Origin: Castellaniella sp044508625
Lineage (GTDB): Bacteria > Pseudomonadota > Gammaproteobacteria > Burkholderiales > Burkholderiaceae_B
Assembly (NCBI GenBank): GCA_044508625.1
Contig: JBIQHJ010000008.1
Coordinates: 1-64,000 of the forward strand
Direction: 5' to 3'
Length of the DNA stretch: 64,000 nt
Positions within the stretch are counted from its first letter, which is position 1, and the number at the start of each line of letters is the position of its first letter. Made by a program: the position numbers and the translations under genes. The notes under the pieces were generated by a model. That model saw only the letters and a list, made by a program, of their open reading frames with translations. It searched no databases and had not been told where the DNA came from. Positions 25,718 through 35,288 of the stretch are shown here, piece by piece.

Positions 25718-27025
25718 ATGAATATGTTGCACCCGGAGTTCGAAACCCTGGATCCAAACGAGATCCGCAGAGTTCAGGAGAACCTGTGGAATCGTCAGTG
25801 GCGCTATATTTGCTCGCACTCGAAGTTCTATCAAGAGAAGCTCGGTGCTATTGCACAGCGTGGTTTCCTGCCGCTGGATCAATTGATCGAACTGCCCTTC
25901 ACAGATAAAGAGGAGCTTCGCCAGAGCCAGGAGCGACAATATCCATTCGGAGATTATCTCGCATGCCCGTCCAGGGACGTTGTAAGGCTACAGACCACTT
26001 CCGGCACGACGGGGCGCGCCTTGGTATTGGCCAACACGGCAAATGACCTATCCTGGATAGCGCGAATCGGCGGACGAGCCTTCTATTCATCAGGATTGCG
26101 TCCGGAAGATCGTGTCATCCACTGCTTGAATTACTGCATGTGGTCGGGAGGTGTGACTGATCACATGAGCCTCGAGGCCACCGGCGCATGTGTCGTCCCG
26201 TTTGGCGTAGGGCAGGCAGGCAAGCTGCTGGACCTGATCCGCGAACTCAAGATCACAGCCATTTCCTGCACGCCTTCATACCCCGCGCTACTCGAGGAAC
26301 GGCTCCAGGAAGCACATGTCGATCCCCGAGATCTGGGTCTGCGCCTGGGCTTGTTCGGCGGCGAGGCCGGCCTCGACAACCCGCAATTTCGCGAGAGGCT
26401 GGAACAGACCTGGGGGTTCAGTGTGAGAAATGCCAACTATGGCATGTCCGAGGTCATGAGCACCTTTGCCAGCCAATCCGAGGACACCAACGATCTTTAT
26501 TTTCATGCCGCGGATGCGATATTCCCGGAACTCATCGACGCGCGTGGCAATAGCATCCCGATTTCCGAAGGGGGTTCGGGGGAGCTCGTATGCACGCACC
26601 TGCGCAAAGAAAGTCAACCGCTCATCCGATATCGGACCCGGGACCTCATCACCATTACGGGGGTTGAACGTGCAAAGTGCGGCCGCACTGGATGGCGATT
26701 CCGGGTCATCGGCCGCAGCGATGACATGTTCAATGTGCGTGGAATCAACATATTCCCATCCTCACTGCAGAGCATCGTGATGAGCTTCCCCGAATTATTC
26801 TCGGGTCAGTTCCGCATCGTACAACGAGGCAAGGGGCCCTGGGATCACATCGAATTGCGGATAGAAGCTTCCCATTCTCTGGACCTCGATCAGTACAGCA
26901 ACGCTCAAAAAACCTTGGAATTGGCCATTAAAAATCGCATCGGTGCCACCGCTCGCATCGAATTGCTGCACTGCGGATCCTTGCCAAGGACTGCGGAAAA
27001 AACCTCACTTATCGAAAAGGCCTGA
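25718..27025 (+). CDS. Phenylacetate-CoA ligase-like (PaaK family) acyl-CoA synthetase
   Basis: An adenylate-forming enzyme of 435 residues, the usual PaaK size. The ATP-binding P loop is TTSGTTGR (93–100). NYGMSEV near residue 250, RYRTRDL and RSDDMFNVRGINIFP mark the adenylation core and hinge. The predicted reaction is carboxylic acid plus ATP and CoA to acyl-CoA. PaaK itself acts on phenylacetate, but relatives take many aromatic and other acids and the pocket cannot be read here. The ATG at 25718 has GGAG upstream; 21 in-frame codons before it look non-coding. It is followed by a crotonase one base after its stop. Confidence 0.87.
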   Translation: MNMLHPEFETLDPNEIRRVQENLWNRQWRYICSHSKFYQEKLGAIAQRGFLPLDQLIELPFTDKEELRQSQERQYPFGDYLACPSRDVVRLQTTSGTTGRALVLANTANDLSWIARIGGRAFYSSGLRPEDRVIHCLNYCMWSGGVTDHMSLEATGACVVPFGVGQAGKLLDLIRELKITAISCTPSYPALLEERLQEAHVDPRDLGLRLGLFGGEAGLDNPQFRERLEQTWGFSVRNANYGMSEVMSTFASQSEDTNDLYFHAADAIFPELIDARGNSIPISEGGSGELVCTHLRKESQPLIRYRTRDLITITGVERAKCGRTGWRFRVIGRSDDMFNVRGINIFPSSLQSIVMSFPELFSGQFRIVQRGKGPWDHIELRIEASHSLDLDQYSNAQKTLELAIKNRIGATARIELLHCGSLPRTAEKTSLIEKA

Positions 27026-27026
27026 A

Positions 27027-27773
27027 ATGTCATACGTAAATTACGAACAACAGGGATCCATCGGGGTGATCACTCTGAATCGCCCCGAAAGACTCAATGC
27101 CATCGGCACGGAATTGCTTTCTGATCTGGACAATGCCTTGTGCACTGCAATCGGCAACGAGGACGTCAGCGTGCTGGTACTCACCGGAGCCGGCCGAGCC
27201 TTCTGCGCCGGAGACGATCGCAAGGAATTGGATCTGAGCACACTCGGCGAGCAACAGGCCAGGGATCATATCCGCAGTATCCAGAAAATCACTCACCACC
27301 TGATGGGGTGCGACAAGCCAGTGATCGGCGCCATGCACGGCTACGCCGTAGGCGGCGGATTCGAGTGGATGCTGAACTGCGACATGGTGATCGCAAGCGA
27401 TAAGCTGACAGCGTTCTTTCCCGAGATGCGCCTCGGGTTCTTCTTTACAGGAGGCGTCACCTATCTGCTGCCACAGGCCGTGGGCCATCAAAGGGCGATG
27501 GAATTGCTCCTGCTCGGCGAAAAGCAGAATGCACGCAGCCTGCTGTCCCTGGGCTTGGTCAACCGCGTCGTGCCTCAGGACGAGATGCTGCCGGCAGCGA
27601 TGCAACTTGCGCAGCAGGTTGCCGAACTGTCCAGGTCATCCGTCGCGCGGCTAAAAACCGTCATGAATCAAGCTCTTGGCCAGGGCCTCTGGAATGCCGT
27701 CGACCAGGAGGAAGAAGCCACGACCGAGGCATTTCTGAGGCCGGACGCCAGGGCCAGAGCCACCCGATTCTGA
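27027..27773 (+). CDS. Enoyl-CoA hydratase/isomerase (crotonase) family protein
   Basis: A 248-residue crotonase. The oxyanion-hole segments are GRAFCAGDD and AMHGYAVGGGFEW. Glutamates at the two classical catalytic positions are visible in GGFEWML and FFPEMRLG, which fits a hydratase/lyase reaction, although crotonases are versatile. Together with the CoA ligase it could activate and then hydrate or cleave an unsaturated acid taken up by the upstream transporter. The ATG at 27027 begins one base after the ligase TGA, with AAAAGG before it. I see no beta-oxidation dehydrogenase or thiolase nearby. Confidence 0.9.
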   Translation: MSYVNYEQQGSIGVITLNRPERLNAIGTELLSDLDNALCTAIGNEDVSVLVLTGAGRAFCAGDDRKELDLSTLGEQQARDHIRSIQKITHHLMGCDKPVIGAMHGYAVGGGFEWMLNCDMVIASDKLTAFFPEMRLGFFFTGGVTYLLPQAVGHQRAMELLLLGEKQNARSLLSLGLVNRVVPQDEMLPAAMQLAQQVAELSRSSVARLKTVMNQALGQGLWNAVDQEEEATTEAFLRPDARARATRF

Positions 27774-27897
27774 ACCAGAGAGGCTGGCCGCTGCGAAAAG
27801 CGAGGTGATCGAAGGTAGAATTTCCCCAAGCATAAAATTCGCATGAACCGACCGCGATGTTCAGGCAGGCGGGCTACGGCCGCCCCTGGTTCGCACA

Positions 27898-29730
27898 ATG
27901 TGGCTGGGCCTTGTCATGAACCCGTCTACCGAGAGGCAACTGATATCCGCACCCACACATTGGATGTCAGCGGTCATGAGTGCTGTCGATCAATACCTTG
28001 AAGCAAGCTTGGGTGGGCTATTTCGGATAGCGCTATTCGACGAGCACAGTCGCGTCCTGCACACCTTGTCTGGTAGCCGGGCGGACGGTATCGAGCTCGA
28101 TCCCATCCCGCCATTCTGTGCGCCGCAATCCCTTACCCTCGCGGAAACCACCGGCGAACTGCTACGCAACCAGAGTTCGGGACCCTGGATCTCTACGCCC
28201 CAAAACTCGCCAGAGGCCGGCCAATGCGCCTGGATGAGACTGGCTTTCAGCGACTCTACGGAGATTCGCTGGCTCGCATTTGCCACCACGAGTCAATGTC
28301 CTGACAGACAGATCCTCGCAATATGCGAGCTGATCGGCAGGCTTCTCATCAGGGAACGCGATGTAATACACGCCGCGACCCGTTCCCACGAAACAATCCG
28401 GCAGCAGGAAGCAATCATCAATCACATCTCCGATGGTCTGCTTGTCCTCGATCGCGATGGCGTGCTGAAGCACTGCAACGATACGGCGGCCAAGCTGCTC
28501 AATTTTTCTCCTCAAGCATGTATCGGCAGACCGCTGAGAGAGACACTGGATTTCGAACTCGCCATCAATGACGTATTCGAAAAAAAGGAAGGTTACCTGG
28601 ATAGAGAGCTGCAAATCAACTCCCCAAGTTTGCGGGTGCATTTAGTAGATACCGCAATTCCCGTTCTGAACGAAGACGGTGAAATCGTGTCTGTCGTCAA
28701 TACATTTCGCCGTATCGAACGGGTCAAAGAGCTCTCCTATCGCATCGCCATGGATAGGGCCCATTATCGATTCAGCGATATCGTCGGCATGTCCGATGCG
28801 ATCAGCAACTGCATTTCCGAGGCGAGAAAGGCGGCACAGTCTGGGGCCAATGTGGTTCTATTCGGCGAAAGCGGGACAGGAAAGGAAATTTTCGCCCAAG
28901 CGATCCATGCGGACAGCAGCCGCTCCACACGCCCATTCGTCGCCGTCAACTGTGCATCGCTGCCACGCGACCTGGTGGAAAGCGAACTGTTTGGCTACAT
29001 GCCGGGCAGCTTCACCGGCGCAGACAAGGCAGGGCGGCCAGGGAAGTTCGAAATGGCTTCTGGCGGCACCCTGTTCCTGGACGAAATAGCAGAAATGCCC
29101 TTGGATGTGCAGGCCAAGCTTCTACGGGTTCTTCAGGAAAAGAGAGTCCAGCGCATAGGTGCGGCGCATACGATTCCCGTCGACTTGCGCGTCATCGCCG
29201 CCTCGCATCAGCGGCTCGCCACCCAAGTAGCCGATGGCCGACTGCGCGAAGACCTCTACTATCGATTGAATGTCATCGAAGTAAACATACCGGCGCTGCG
29301 TGATCGCGCGGATGATATCCCGATACTGGTGAAAACCTTCCTGAAAAAGCATGAGTGCACCCGCGATCTGGAGATAAAAATACTATCGGAATACGCCATG
29401 CAGCAATTGATGCAGTACGGGTGGCCGGGAAATGTGCGTGAATTGCAGAACATCATAGAAAGAATCGTCCACCTATACGAAGGAAAGATCGTCGACCGGA
29501 TACCAGACCGCTGGTTCAATATATGTGTACCAGGCAATAAAGAATCCCCTGCGCCGACCGATCCGCAGCCTATCCAGACATTGATACAAGCTGAAAAACA
29601 GGCGATTCACCACGCACTGAAAGCATACAAATCGAATATCACTCAGGCGGCGCAGGCACTGGCCATTACACGGCCTACGCTTTACGCAAAAATGAAACGC
29701 TACGGCATCTCGCCCGACGCTTACCGATGA
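27898..29730 (+). CDS. Sigma-54-dependent transcriptional activator with PAS sensor
   Basis: A 610-residue bacterial enhancer-binding protein. Residues about 20–160 form an unassigned, GAF-like sensory region, and a PAS domain follows at about 170–275. The AAA+ domain has Walker A GESGTGKE (323–330), the sigma-54 contact loop GSFTGA (370–375, a variant of GAFTGA), Walker B TLFLDEI (391–397) and the arginine-finger region REDLYYRLNV. A Fis-type helix-turn-helix (about 578–602, NITQAAQALAITRPTLYAKM) ends the protein. There is no receiver domain, so it probably senses a ligand. Start uncertain: ATG at 27898 or 27916, both without a clear ribosome-binding site. It likely drives the sigma-54 promoter at 22689. 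Confidence 0.9.
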   Translation: MWLGLVMNPSTERQLISAPTHWMSAVMSAVDQYLEASLGGLFRIALFDEHSRVLHTLSGSRADGIELDPIPPFCAPQSLTLAETTGELLRNQSSGPWISTPQNSPEAGQCAWMRLAFSDSTEIRWLAFATTSQCPDRQILAICELIGRLLIRERDVIHAATRSHETIRQQEAIINHISDGLLVLDRDGVLKHCNDTAAKLLNFSPQACIGRPLRETLDFELAINDVFEKKEGYLDRELQINSPSLRVHLVDTAIPVLNEDGEIVSVVNTFRRIERVKELSYRIAMDRAHYRFSDIVGMSDAISNCISEARKAAQSGANVVLFGESGTGKEIFAQAIHADSSRSTRPFVAVNCASLPRDLVESELFGYMPGSFTGADKAGRPGKFEMASGGTLFLDEIAEMPLDVQAKLLRVLQEKRVQRIGAAHTIPVDLRVIAASHQRLATQVADGRLREDLYYRLNVIEVNIPALRDRADDIPILVKTFLKKHECTRDLEIKILSEYAMQQLMQYGWPGNVRELQNIIERIVHLYEGKIVDRIPDRWFNICVPGNKESPAPTDPQPIQTLIQAEKQAIHHALKAYKSNITQAAQALAITRPTLYAKMKRYGISPDAYR

Positions 29731-30018
29731 CGCCCATCTTCCCGTCCAAGCTCACGGATACGTCATGAGAACAAGTAACGATGCCCGCACGCCGCGCTTG
29801 GGGAGACCGCCGTGAAGCCGGGCACCGCGTTCTGCTTGCTTCGAGGCCGAAGTCGGCATCCCGCCACTATAATGATGAAAAACGGGCTTCCACCAAGACG
29901 CAGCCCGCTTCATTCCCCCCTCTCCGCACATCGAGCACGGTTCGCAAACCCACCCATACCGAGCGATACCGGATGCCGCCATGTTGCGGGAACGCTCTGG
30001 ACACCTGCCTGATTTTCG

Positions 30019-32610
30019 ATGACGACCTCCGACCTCTCCGGCCACACCCCGATGATGCAGCAATATCTGGCACTGAAAGCGCAGGCCGGATCGCATCTGC
30101 TGTTCTACCGCATGGGCGATTTCTATGAGATGTTCTACGAGGACGCCGAGCGCGGGGCGCGGCTGCTGAATCTGACGCTGACCAAGCGGGGGGTCTCGAA
30201 CGGCGCGCCGATTCCGATGGCCGGTGTGCCTTTCCATGCGATGGAGGGCTATCTGGCGCGGCTGGTGGCGATGGGCGAATCGATCGCGATCTGCGAGCAG
30301 GTCGGCGATCCCGCCGCGAGCAAGGGGCCGGTCGAGCGCCGGATCGTGCGGGTGGTGACGCCGGGCACGCTGACCGATGACGCGCTGCTGCCCGCCAAGT
30401 CCGACCGGATCATCGCCGCGCTGGTGGCGGGGCAGGGGCGCCGGCGCGATGCCATCGGGCTGGCGTGGATGAATCTGGCGAACGGCGAGTTCAAGGCCTG
30501 CGAATGCGCGCCGGCCATGCTCGAGACCGAGCTGGGGCGCATCGCGCCGGCGGAGCTGCTGTGCGCGGAGCGCGCCGAGGCGCCCGCCGAGGCCGCCGGC
30601 ATGGCGATCAGCCGCGCGCCGGACTGGCATTTCGAGAGCGACGGGGCGCGCGAGACGCTGTTGACGCATTTCGGCGTGGACACGCTGGGCGGCTTCGGCC
30701 TCGATCCCCTGCCGCTCGCGACCTGCGCGGCGGGCGCGCTGCTGCGCTACGTGGGCGCCACGCAGTCCCAGGCGCTCAGCCACGTGCAGACGCTCGCGGT
30801 GGACGCGGGCGGCGACTACGTGGTGCTGGACCCGGCGACCCGCCGCAATCTCGAGCTCACCGAGTCGCTGGGCGACGGCGAGGGTCCGACGCTGTTCTCC
30901 ACGCTGGACCACTGCCGCACGCCGATGGGCAGCCGCCAGTTGCGCCGCTGGCTGCAGGCGCCGCTGCGCGAGAATCCCGAGGCGCAGGTCCGCCAGGACG
31001 CCATCACCCGCCTGCTGGCGGCGCGCGGCGGGGACGCCGCGGCCGCCCTGCGCGAGCTGTCGCGGGCCCTGGACCAGTTGCCCGACCTCGAGCGCATGGC
31101 GACGCGCCTCGCCCTGCGTTCGATCCGGCCGCGCGAGCTGGCGAGCCTGCGCGAGGCCCTGGGCCACCTGCCCGTGGTCGCGGCCCTGGTCGAGGATCGT
31201 TTCGACGCCGGCGGCATGCTGCTGGACGACGTGGGCGGCATCGCCGTCGACGAGGCGCTGCGCGGCCTGCTCGCGCGCGCCGTCGCCGCCGAGCCCGCCC
31301 TGATGATCCGCGAGGGCGGCGTGATCGCCGAGGGCTACGACGAGGAGCTGGACACGCTGCGCCGGCTCGCCAGCGACAATGGCGAGTTCCTCCTGGAGAT
31401 CGAGGCGCGCGAGCGCGAGCGCACCGGCATCGCCAATCTGCGGGTCGAGTACAACCGCGTCCATGGTTTCTACATCGAGGTCACGCGGGGCCAGGCGGAC
31501 AAGGTCCCCGCGGACTACCGGCGTCGCCAGACGCTCAAGAACGCCGAGCGCTACATCACCCCCGAGCTCAAGGCCTGGGAGGACAAGGTCCTGTCGGCGC
31601 GCGAGCGCGGCCTGGCCCGCGAAAAAGTCCTGTTCGACGAGGTCCTCGAGCAGGCCGCGAGGCACGCGGCGGCCCTGGCGCGCAGCGCCGCCGCGCTCGC
31701 GCGGATCGACGCGCTCGCCAGCCTCGCGCGCCACGCCCTGGACAATGGCTGGGCGGCGCCCACCCTGTGCGAGGAAACCCGGATCGTGATCGAGGCGGGC
31801 CGGCACCCGGTGGTCGAGCGCAGCATCGAGGCCTTCACGCCCAACGACTGCACGATGGACGCGGAGCGGCGGATGCTGCTGATCACCGGCCCGAACATGG
31901 GCGGCAAGTCGACCTACATGCGCCAGGTGGCCCTGATCGCGCTGCTGGCGCGCATGGGCAGCTATGTGCCCGCGCGCAGCGCCGCCATCGGTCCCATCGA
32001 CCGGATCTTCACCCGCATCGGCGCGGCCGACGACCTGGCGGGCGGGCGCTCGACCTTCATGATGGAGATGATGGAGGCCGGCGCCATCCTGGCCGCGGGC
32101 ACGCCCCGCAGCCTGGTGCTGATGGACGAGATCGGGCGCGGCACCTCCACCTACGACGGCCTGGCGCTCGCCTGGGCCATCGCCCACCGCCTGCTGACGC
32201 ACAACCGCGCCCTGGTGCTGTTCGCCACGCATTATTTCGAGATGACGCGCCTGCCGGAAAAGGCCCACGGTGCGGTCAACGTGCACCTGGCGGCGGCCGA
32301 ATCGGCCGACGGGGTGGTGTTCCTGCACGAGGTCCGCAAGGGCCCGGCCAGCCAGAGCTACGGCCTGCACGTGGCCCAGCGCGCGGGCATCCCCCAGGTG
32401 GTCATCCGCCATGCGCGGCGCGAGCTGGCCGAGCTCGAGGCGCGCAACCGCGCCGAATCGCAGCTCTCGCTGTTCATCCAGGAGGTCGAGGACGAGGACG
32501 ACGAGCCCGACGCCCCGCTCAAGGCGGCCCTGCAGGCCCTGGACCCCGACACGCTGACCCCGCGCGAGGCGCTCGACCTGCTCTACCAGCTCCGCCGCGA
32601 TTTTCTCTGA
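30019..32610 (+). CDS. mutS: DNA mismatch repair protein MutS
   Basis: Full-length MutS of 863 residues. The mismatch-probing Phe-x-Glu is GDFYEMFYED (F35, E37). The ATPase has Walker A GPNMGGKS (624–631), Walker B LVLMDEIGRGTSTYDG and FATHYFEM. A C-terminal tetramerisation tail ends in the coiled-coil-like segment EARNRAESQL onward. Mismatch repair matters here because it limits slippage at tracts such as the C run at 17.67 kb. The 288-bp upstream spacer contains a perfect TATAAT (29868–29873) but no good -35 at the right spacing. roxA follows after 7 bp. Confidence 0.97.
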   Translation: MTTSDLSGHTPMMQQYLALKAQAGSHLLFYRMGDFYEMFYEDAERGARLLNLTLTKRGVSNGAPIPMAGVPFHAMEGYLARLVAMGESIAICEQVGDPAASKGPVERRIVRVVTPGTLTDDALLPAKSDRIIAALVAGQGRRRDAIGLAWMNLANGEFKACECAPAMLETELGRIAPAELLCAERAEAPAEAAGMAISRAPDWHFESDGARETLLTHFGVDTLGGFGLDPLPLATCAAGALLRYVGATQSQALSHVQTLAVDAGGDYVVLDPATRRNLELTESLGDGEGPTLFSTLDHCRTPMGSRQLRRWLQAPLRENPEAQVRQDAITRLLAARGGDAAAALRELSRALDQLPDLERMATRLALRSIRPRELASLREALGHLPVVAALVEDRFDAGGMLLDDVGGIAVDEALRGLLARAVAAEPALMIREGGVIAEGYDEELDTLRRLASDNGEFLLEIEARERERTGIANLRVEYNRVHGFYIEVTRGQADKVPADYRRRQTLKNAERYITPELKAWEDKVLSARERGLAREKVLFDEVLEQAARHAAALARSAAALARIDALASLARHALDNGWAAPTLCEETRIVIEAGRHPVVERSIEAFTPNDCTMDAERRMLLITGPNMGGKSTYMRQVALIALLARMGSYVPARSAAIGPIDRIFTRIGAADDLAGGRSTFMMEMMEAGAILAAGTPRSLVLMDEIGRGTSTYDGLALAWAIAHRLLTHNRALVLFATHYFEMTRLPEKAHGAVNVHLAAAESADGVVFLHEVRKGPASQSYGLHVAQRAGIPQVVIRHARRELAELEARNRAESQLSLFIQEVEDEDDEPDAPLKAALQALDPDTLTPREALDLLYQLRRDFL

Positions 32611-32617
32611 GGCCGCC

Positions 32618-33811
32618 ATGGCGAACGACATCATCGACATCGACCAGCCCCTGGCCCTGCTGGGCGGCCTGACGCCGCAGGCGTTCATGCGGGACTACTG
32701 GCAGCGCCAGCCCCTGCTGATCCGCCAGGCGATTCCCGGCTTTGCGCCGCCGCTGTCGATCGCCGACATCAAGACCCTGGCCCGGCGCGAGGAGGCCGAA
32801 TCCCGCCTGATCGCGCACGGCGAACGGGGATGGTCCATGCGGCGCGGCCCCTTCACCCGCCTGCCGCCGGCCTCGCGCCCGAACTGGACGCTCCTGGTGC
32901 AGGGCGTGGACCTGCACGACGACGCCATCGCCGGGCTGATGCGCCGCTTTCGTTTCATCTCCGACGCGCGCCTGGACGATGCGATGATCAGCATCGCCAC
33001 CGACGGCGGCGGCGTGGGGCCGCACTACGACAGCTACGACGTGTTCCTGCTGCAGGCGCACGGCCGGCGGCGATGGCGCATCAGCCAGCAGGCCGACCGC
33101 AAGCTCGTGCCCGGCCTGCCGCTGAAGATCCTCGATGATTTCCGGCCCGAGCAGGACTTCGTCCTCGAGCCCGGCGACATGCTGTACCTGCCGCCCCTCG
33201 CCTGCCACGATGGCGTCGCCGTCGGCGAGTGCATGACGATCTCCATCGGCTTTCGCGTCCCCAGCCGCGCGGCCCTGGCGCGCGGCCTGCTCGAGGCGGC
33301 GGCCGACCAGGTCTCGGCGCAGTTCCTCGACGATCCCGGCCTGTACGGCCAGCCCTGCCTGCCGGGCGCCGATCTCTCGGGCCTGTACGAGGACGCCGGC
33401 ACGCCGGCCACCCGGCACCCCGCCGCGCTGCCCGAGGCGCTGATCGCCAGCACGCTCGGCACGCTGCGCCAGGTCCGGCTGGACGAGGCGGTGGCGGCCC
33501 GCTTCCTCGGCCAGTGGCTGACCAGCCTGCCCGACAGCGCGCTGTTCGACCCGGCCGACGAGCCCGTCTCGCTCGTGGAATCGGTGCCGGCGAGTGGGCG
33601 GCTGGAACTGGACCGCTGCACACGGCTCATGTACGGTGGCGGGCAACTGTTCATCAACGGCGAGGTCGCGCCGGCGGCCCCGCGGGCCGCGCTCGAGGCG
33701 CTGGCCGACCGGCGCTCGCTGGAGGCCGAGGCGGTGCGCGCGCTGCCCCCGGAGGTCCTGGCCATGCTGGACGAGTGGCTGGAGGAAGGCTGGGCCCACT
33801 GGCGGGATTGA
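32618..33811 (+). CDS. roxA: Ribosomal protein L16 arginine hydroxylase (JmjC/cupin)
   Basis: A 397-residue 2-oxoglutarate- and Fe(II)-dependent oxygenase of the RoxA/YcfD family, which hydroxylates an arginine of ribosomal protein uL16. The facial triad is visible as H136 and D138 (GPHYDSYDVF) and H197 (ACHDGV). The C-terminal winged-helix-like domain covers about residues 260–397. ATG at 32618 lies 7 bp after the mutS stop, so the two genes are probably co-transcribed. The gene is followed by a short-period degenerate repeat. Confidence 0.9.
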   Translation: MANDIIDIDQPLALLGGLTPQAFMRDYWQRQPLLIRQAIPGFAPPLSIADIKTLARREEAESRLIAHGERGWSMRRGPFTRLPPASRPNWTLLVQGVDLHDDAIAGLMRRFRFISDARLDDAMISIATDGGGVGPHYDSYDVFLLQAHGRRRWRISQQADRKLVPGLPLKILDDFRPEQDFVLEPGDMLYLPPLACHDGVAVGECMTISIGFRVPSRAALARGLLEAAADQVSAQFLDDPGLYGQPCLPGADLSGLYEDAGTPATRHPAALPEALIASTLGTLRQVRLDEAVAARFLGQWLTSLPDSALFDPADEPVSLVESVPASGRLELDRCTRLMYGGGQLFINGEVAPAAPRAALEALADRRSLEAEAVRALPPEVLAMLDEWLEEGWAHWRD

Positions 33812-33915
33812 ACCGGACTGGACGAGGCCGAGCCAGGCCGAACTGGACCGAACTTGGCTGAACGAAGCCGAACGGGACCGAACAGGATCGGGCGGAACCG
33901 GACAGGACCGGGCTC
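33812..33915. repeat. Degenerate tandem repeat of a 10–11-bp unit
   Basis: Right after the roxA stop codon the sequence is a run of near-copies of CCGAACNGGA (for example GGCCGAACTGGACCGAAC and GACCGAACAGG), about nine to ten units with substitutions and length changes. It lies between convergent roxA and fdsR. No open frame or hairpin terminator is evident. Confidence 0.7.
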
Positions 33916-33965
33916 CGCAACGGGACGATGAGGGTGCCGGGCACTGACAAGGCGCCCCACCGGCG

Positions 33966-35072
33966 CTACCGGGGCGCCCGCGGGAAATCCTTGCCGAAGG
34001 CCAGCTCCAGCGTCTGCACCCGCCCCATCAGCCGGCAGTCGTAGCCGACGAGGTCCTTGACGTAGGACTGGTACGCGTCGCCGTTCATCAGGTCGAGCAG
34101 GCGCTGGAGGGATTGCGTGCCGACCAGGTCCTTGTTGATCCCAAAGAAATACCGCTCTTTGGCCAGTGGGACGAAGGACAGGCCGCAGCGCCAGGCCGCG
34201 GTCTCGACGCCGATGCCGACGTCGGCCATGCCGCTGGCGATGTGGGCGGCGATGGCCATGTGCGTGAATTCACCGGTATCGAAGCCCCGTACGTCGTTCG
34301 GATCGATGTCCAGTTCCTCGAGCATCAGGTGCACCAGGAAACGGGTGCTCGAGCCGAGCTGGCGATTGACGAAGCGCACGTCGGGCCGCACCAGGTCGGC
34401 GATCGAGCGGATATCCTTTGGATTGCCAGGCTGGACGAACAGGCCGGTGTTGCGCTCGGCCAGGTGCAGCAGCAGCATGCGCTCGGGATCGAGCCAGCGC
34501 GCATAGCGCTGCAGGATCGGCTTTTCGTAGGTGGCGACCGGCACCTGGAAGCCGGCGAGGTCGCATTCCCGGCGGTCCAGCGAGGCCAGCGCCTCGATCC
34601 CCGTGCGGTAGCGCAGTTCGAGCGGCATCATGTCCCGGCCGTTGGCCAGGCGCATCAGGCCCTCGACGGCGAAACCGTGGCTCGCGTGCAGGCGCAGCAC
34701 CGACAGCTCCTCGGAGTAGAGGCGCTGGATCTCGTCGCGGAGCTCGGAGGCGATGCTCTCGAAGGTGGGCGCGAGGCGCGCGTCGATGCGGCGATTGGCC
34801 CACAGCAGGTGCTCGGCGAAACTCGTCAGGCGCGAGCCGCGCCGCCTCGAGGTCTCGATCAGGGGCTTTTGGAATTCCTCCTCGGCCTTGCGCAGGATGC
34901 CCCAGGCATGGCGGTAGGAGATGCCGCGCGCCCGGCAGGCGCCCGCGATGTGGCCGCATTCGTCCACGGCGGCCAGCAGCCGCAAGACATCGCCCATGGC
35001 GAGGACCTCGCCGTCCTGCTTTTCCAGGAGCCACTCGGACCTGAGCCGGGGCTTGAATCGATAGACCGCCAT
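33966..35072 (-). CDS. ModE/LysR-type regulator with molybdate-family binding domain (FdsR-like)
   Basis: A 368-residue regulator. Residues about 1–105 form a winged helix of the ModE-N/LysR kind (VLRLLAAVDECGHIAGACRA, then YRHAWGILRKAEEEFQKPLI). The rest is a periplasmic-binding-protein-like effector domain (PBP_like; FVNRQLGSSTRFLVHLML, GMADVGIGVETAAW). Proteins of this design lie next to formate dehydrogenase operons in Burkholderiales (FdsR in Cupriavidus), and this gene diverges from fdsG. The effector may be formate or molybdate; that is inference. The ATG at 35072 has GGGAG upstream. The 216-bp divergent spacer is AT-rich and should hold its operator. Confidence 0.85.
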   Translation of the reverse strand: MAVYRFKPRLRSEWLLEKQDGEVLAMGDVLRLLAAVDECGHIAGACRARGISYRHAWGILRKAEEEFQKPLIETSRRRGSRLTSFAEHLLWANRRIDARLAPTFESIASELRDEIQRLYSEELSVLRLHASHGFAVEGLMRLANGRDMMPLELRYRTGIEALASLDRRECDLAGFQVPVATYEKPILQRYARWLDPERMLLLHLAERNTGLFVQPGNPKDIRSIADLVRPDVRFVNRQLGSSTRFLVHLMLEELDIDPNDVRGFDTGEFTHMAIAAHIASGMADVGIGVETAAWRCGLSFVPLAKERYFFGINKDLVGTQSLQRLLDLMNGDAYQSYVKDLVGYDCRLMGRVQTLELAFGKDFPRAPR

Positions 35073-35288
35073 GCCTGCTCCCAAAACCCCATGATGGCCG
35101 CGGAGCGCCACCAATAGGAAATCAATTGCATATGAATGGATTGCCGTACTGCCGATATATGTATTTTTTATCTTATTGAATCCAAACCCTTTTCGATAGT
35201 AGAGTTATCCATCAGCAAGCATTATTTCATGTAACCCAAAACATATTAAAGCGCAGCGGCTCTCGTCCATGCGCCAGGAGACGACCAG

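Noticed and set aside
29868..29873. Sigma-70 promoter for mutS at a perfect TATAAT
   Set aside because: The best -35 candidate (TTGCTT at 29836) is 26 bp away, too far for a normal promoter. No support beyond the hexamer.
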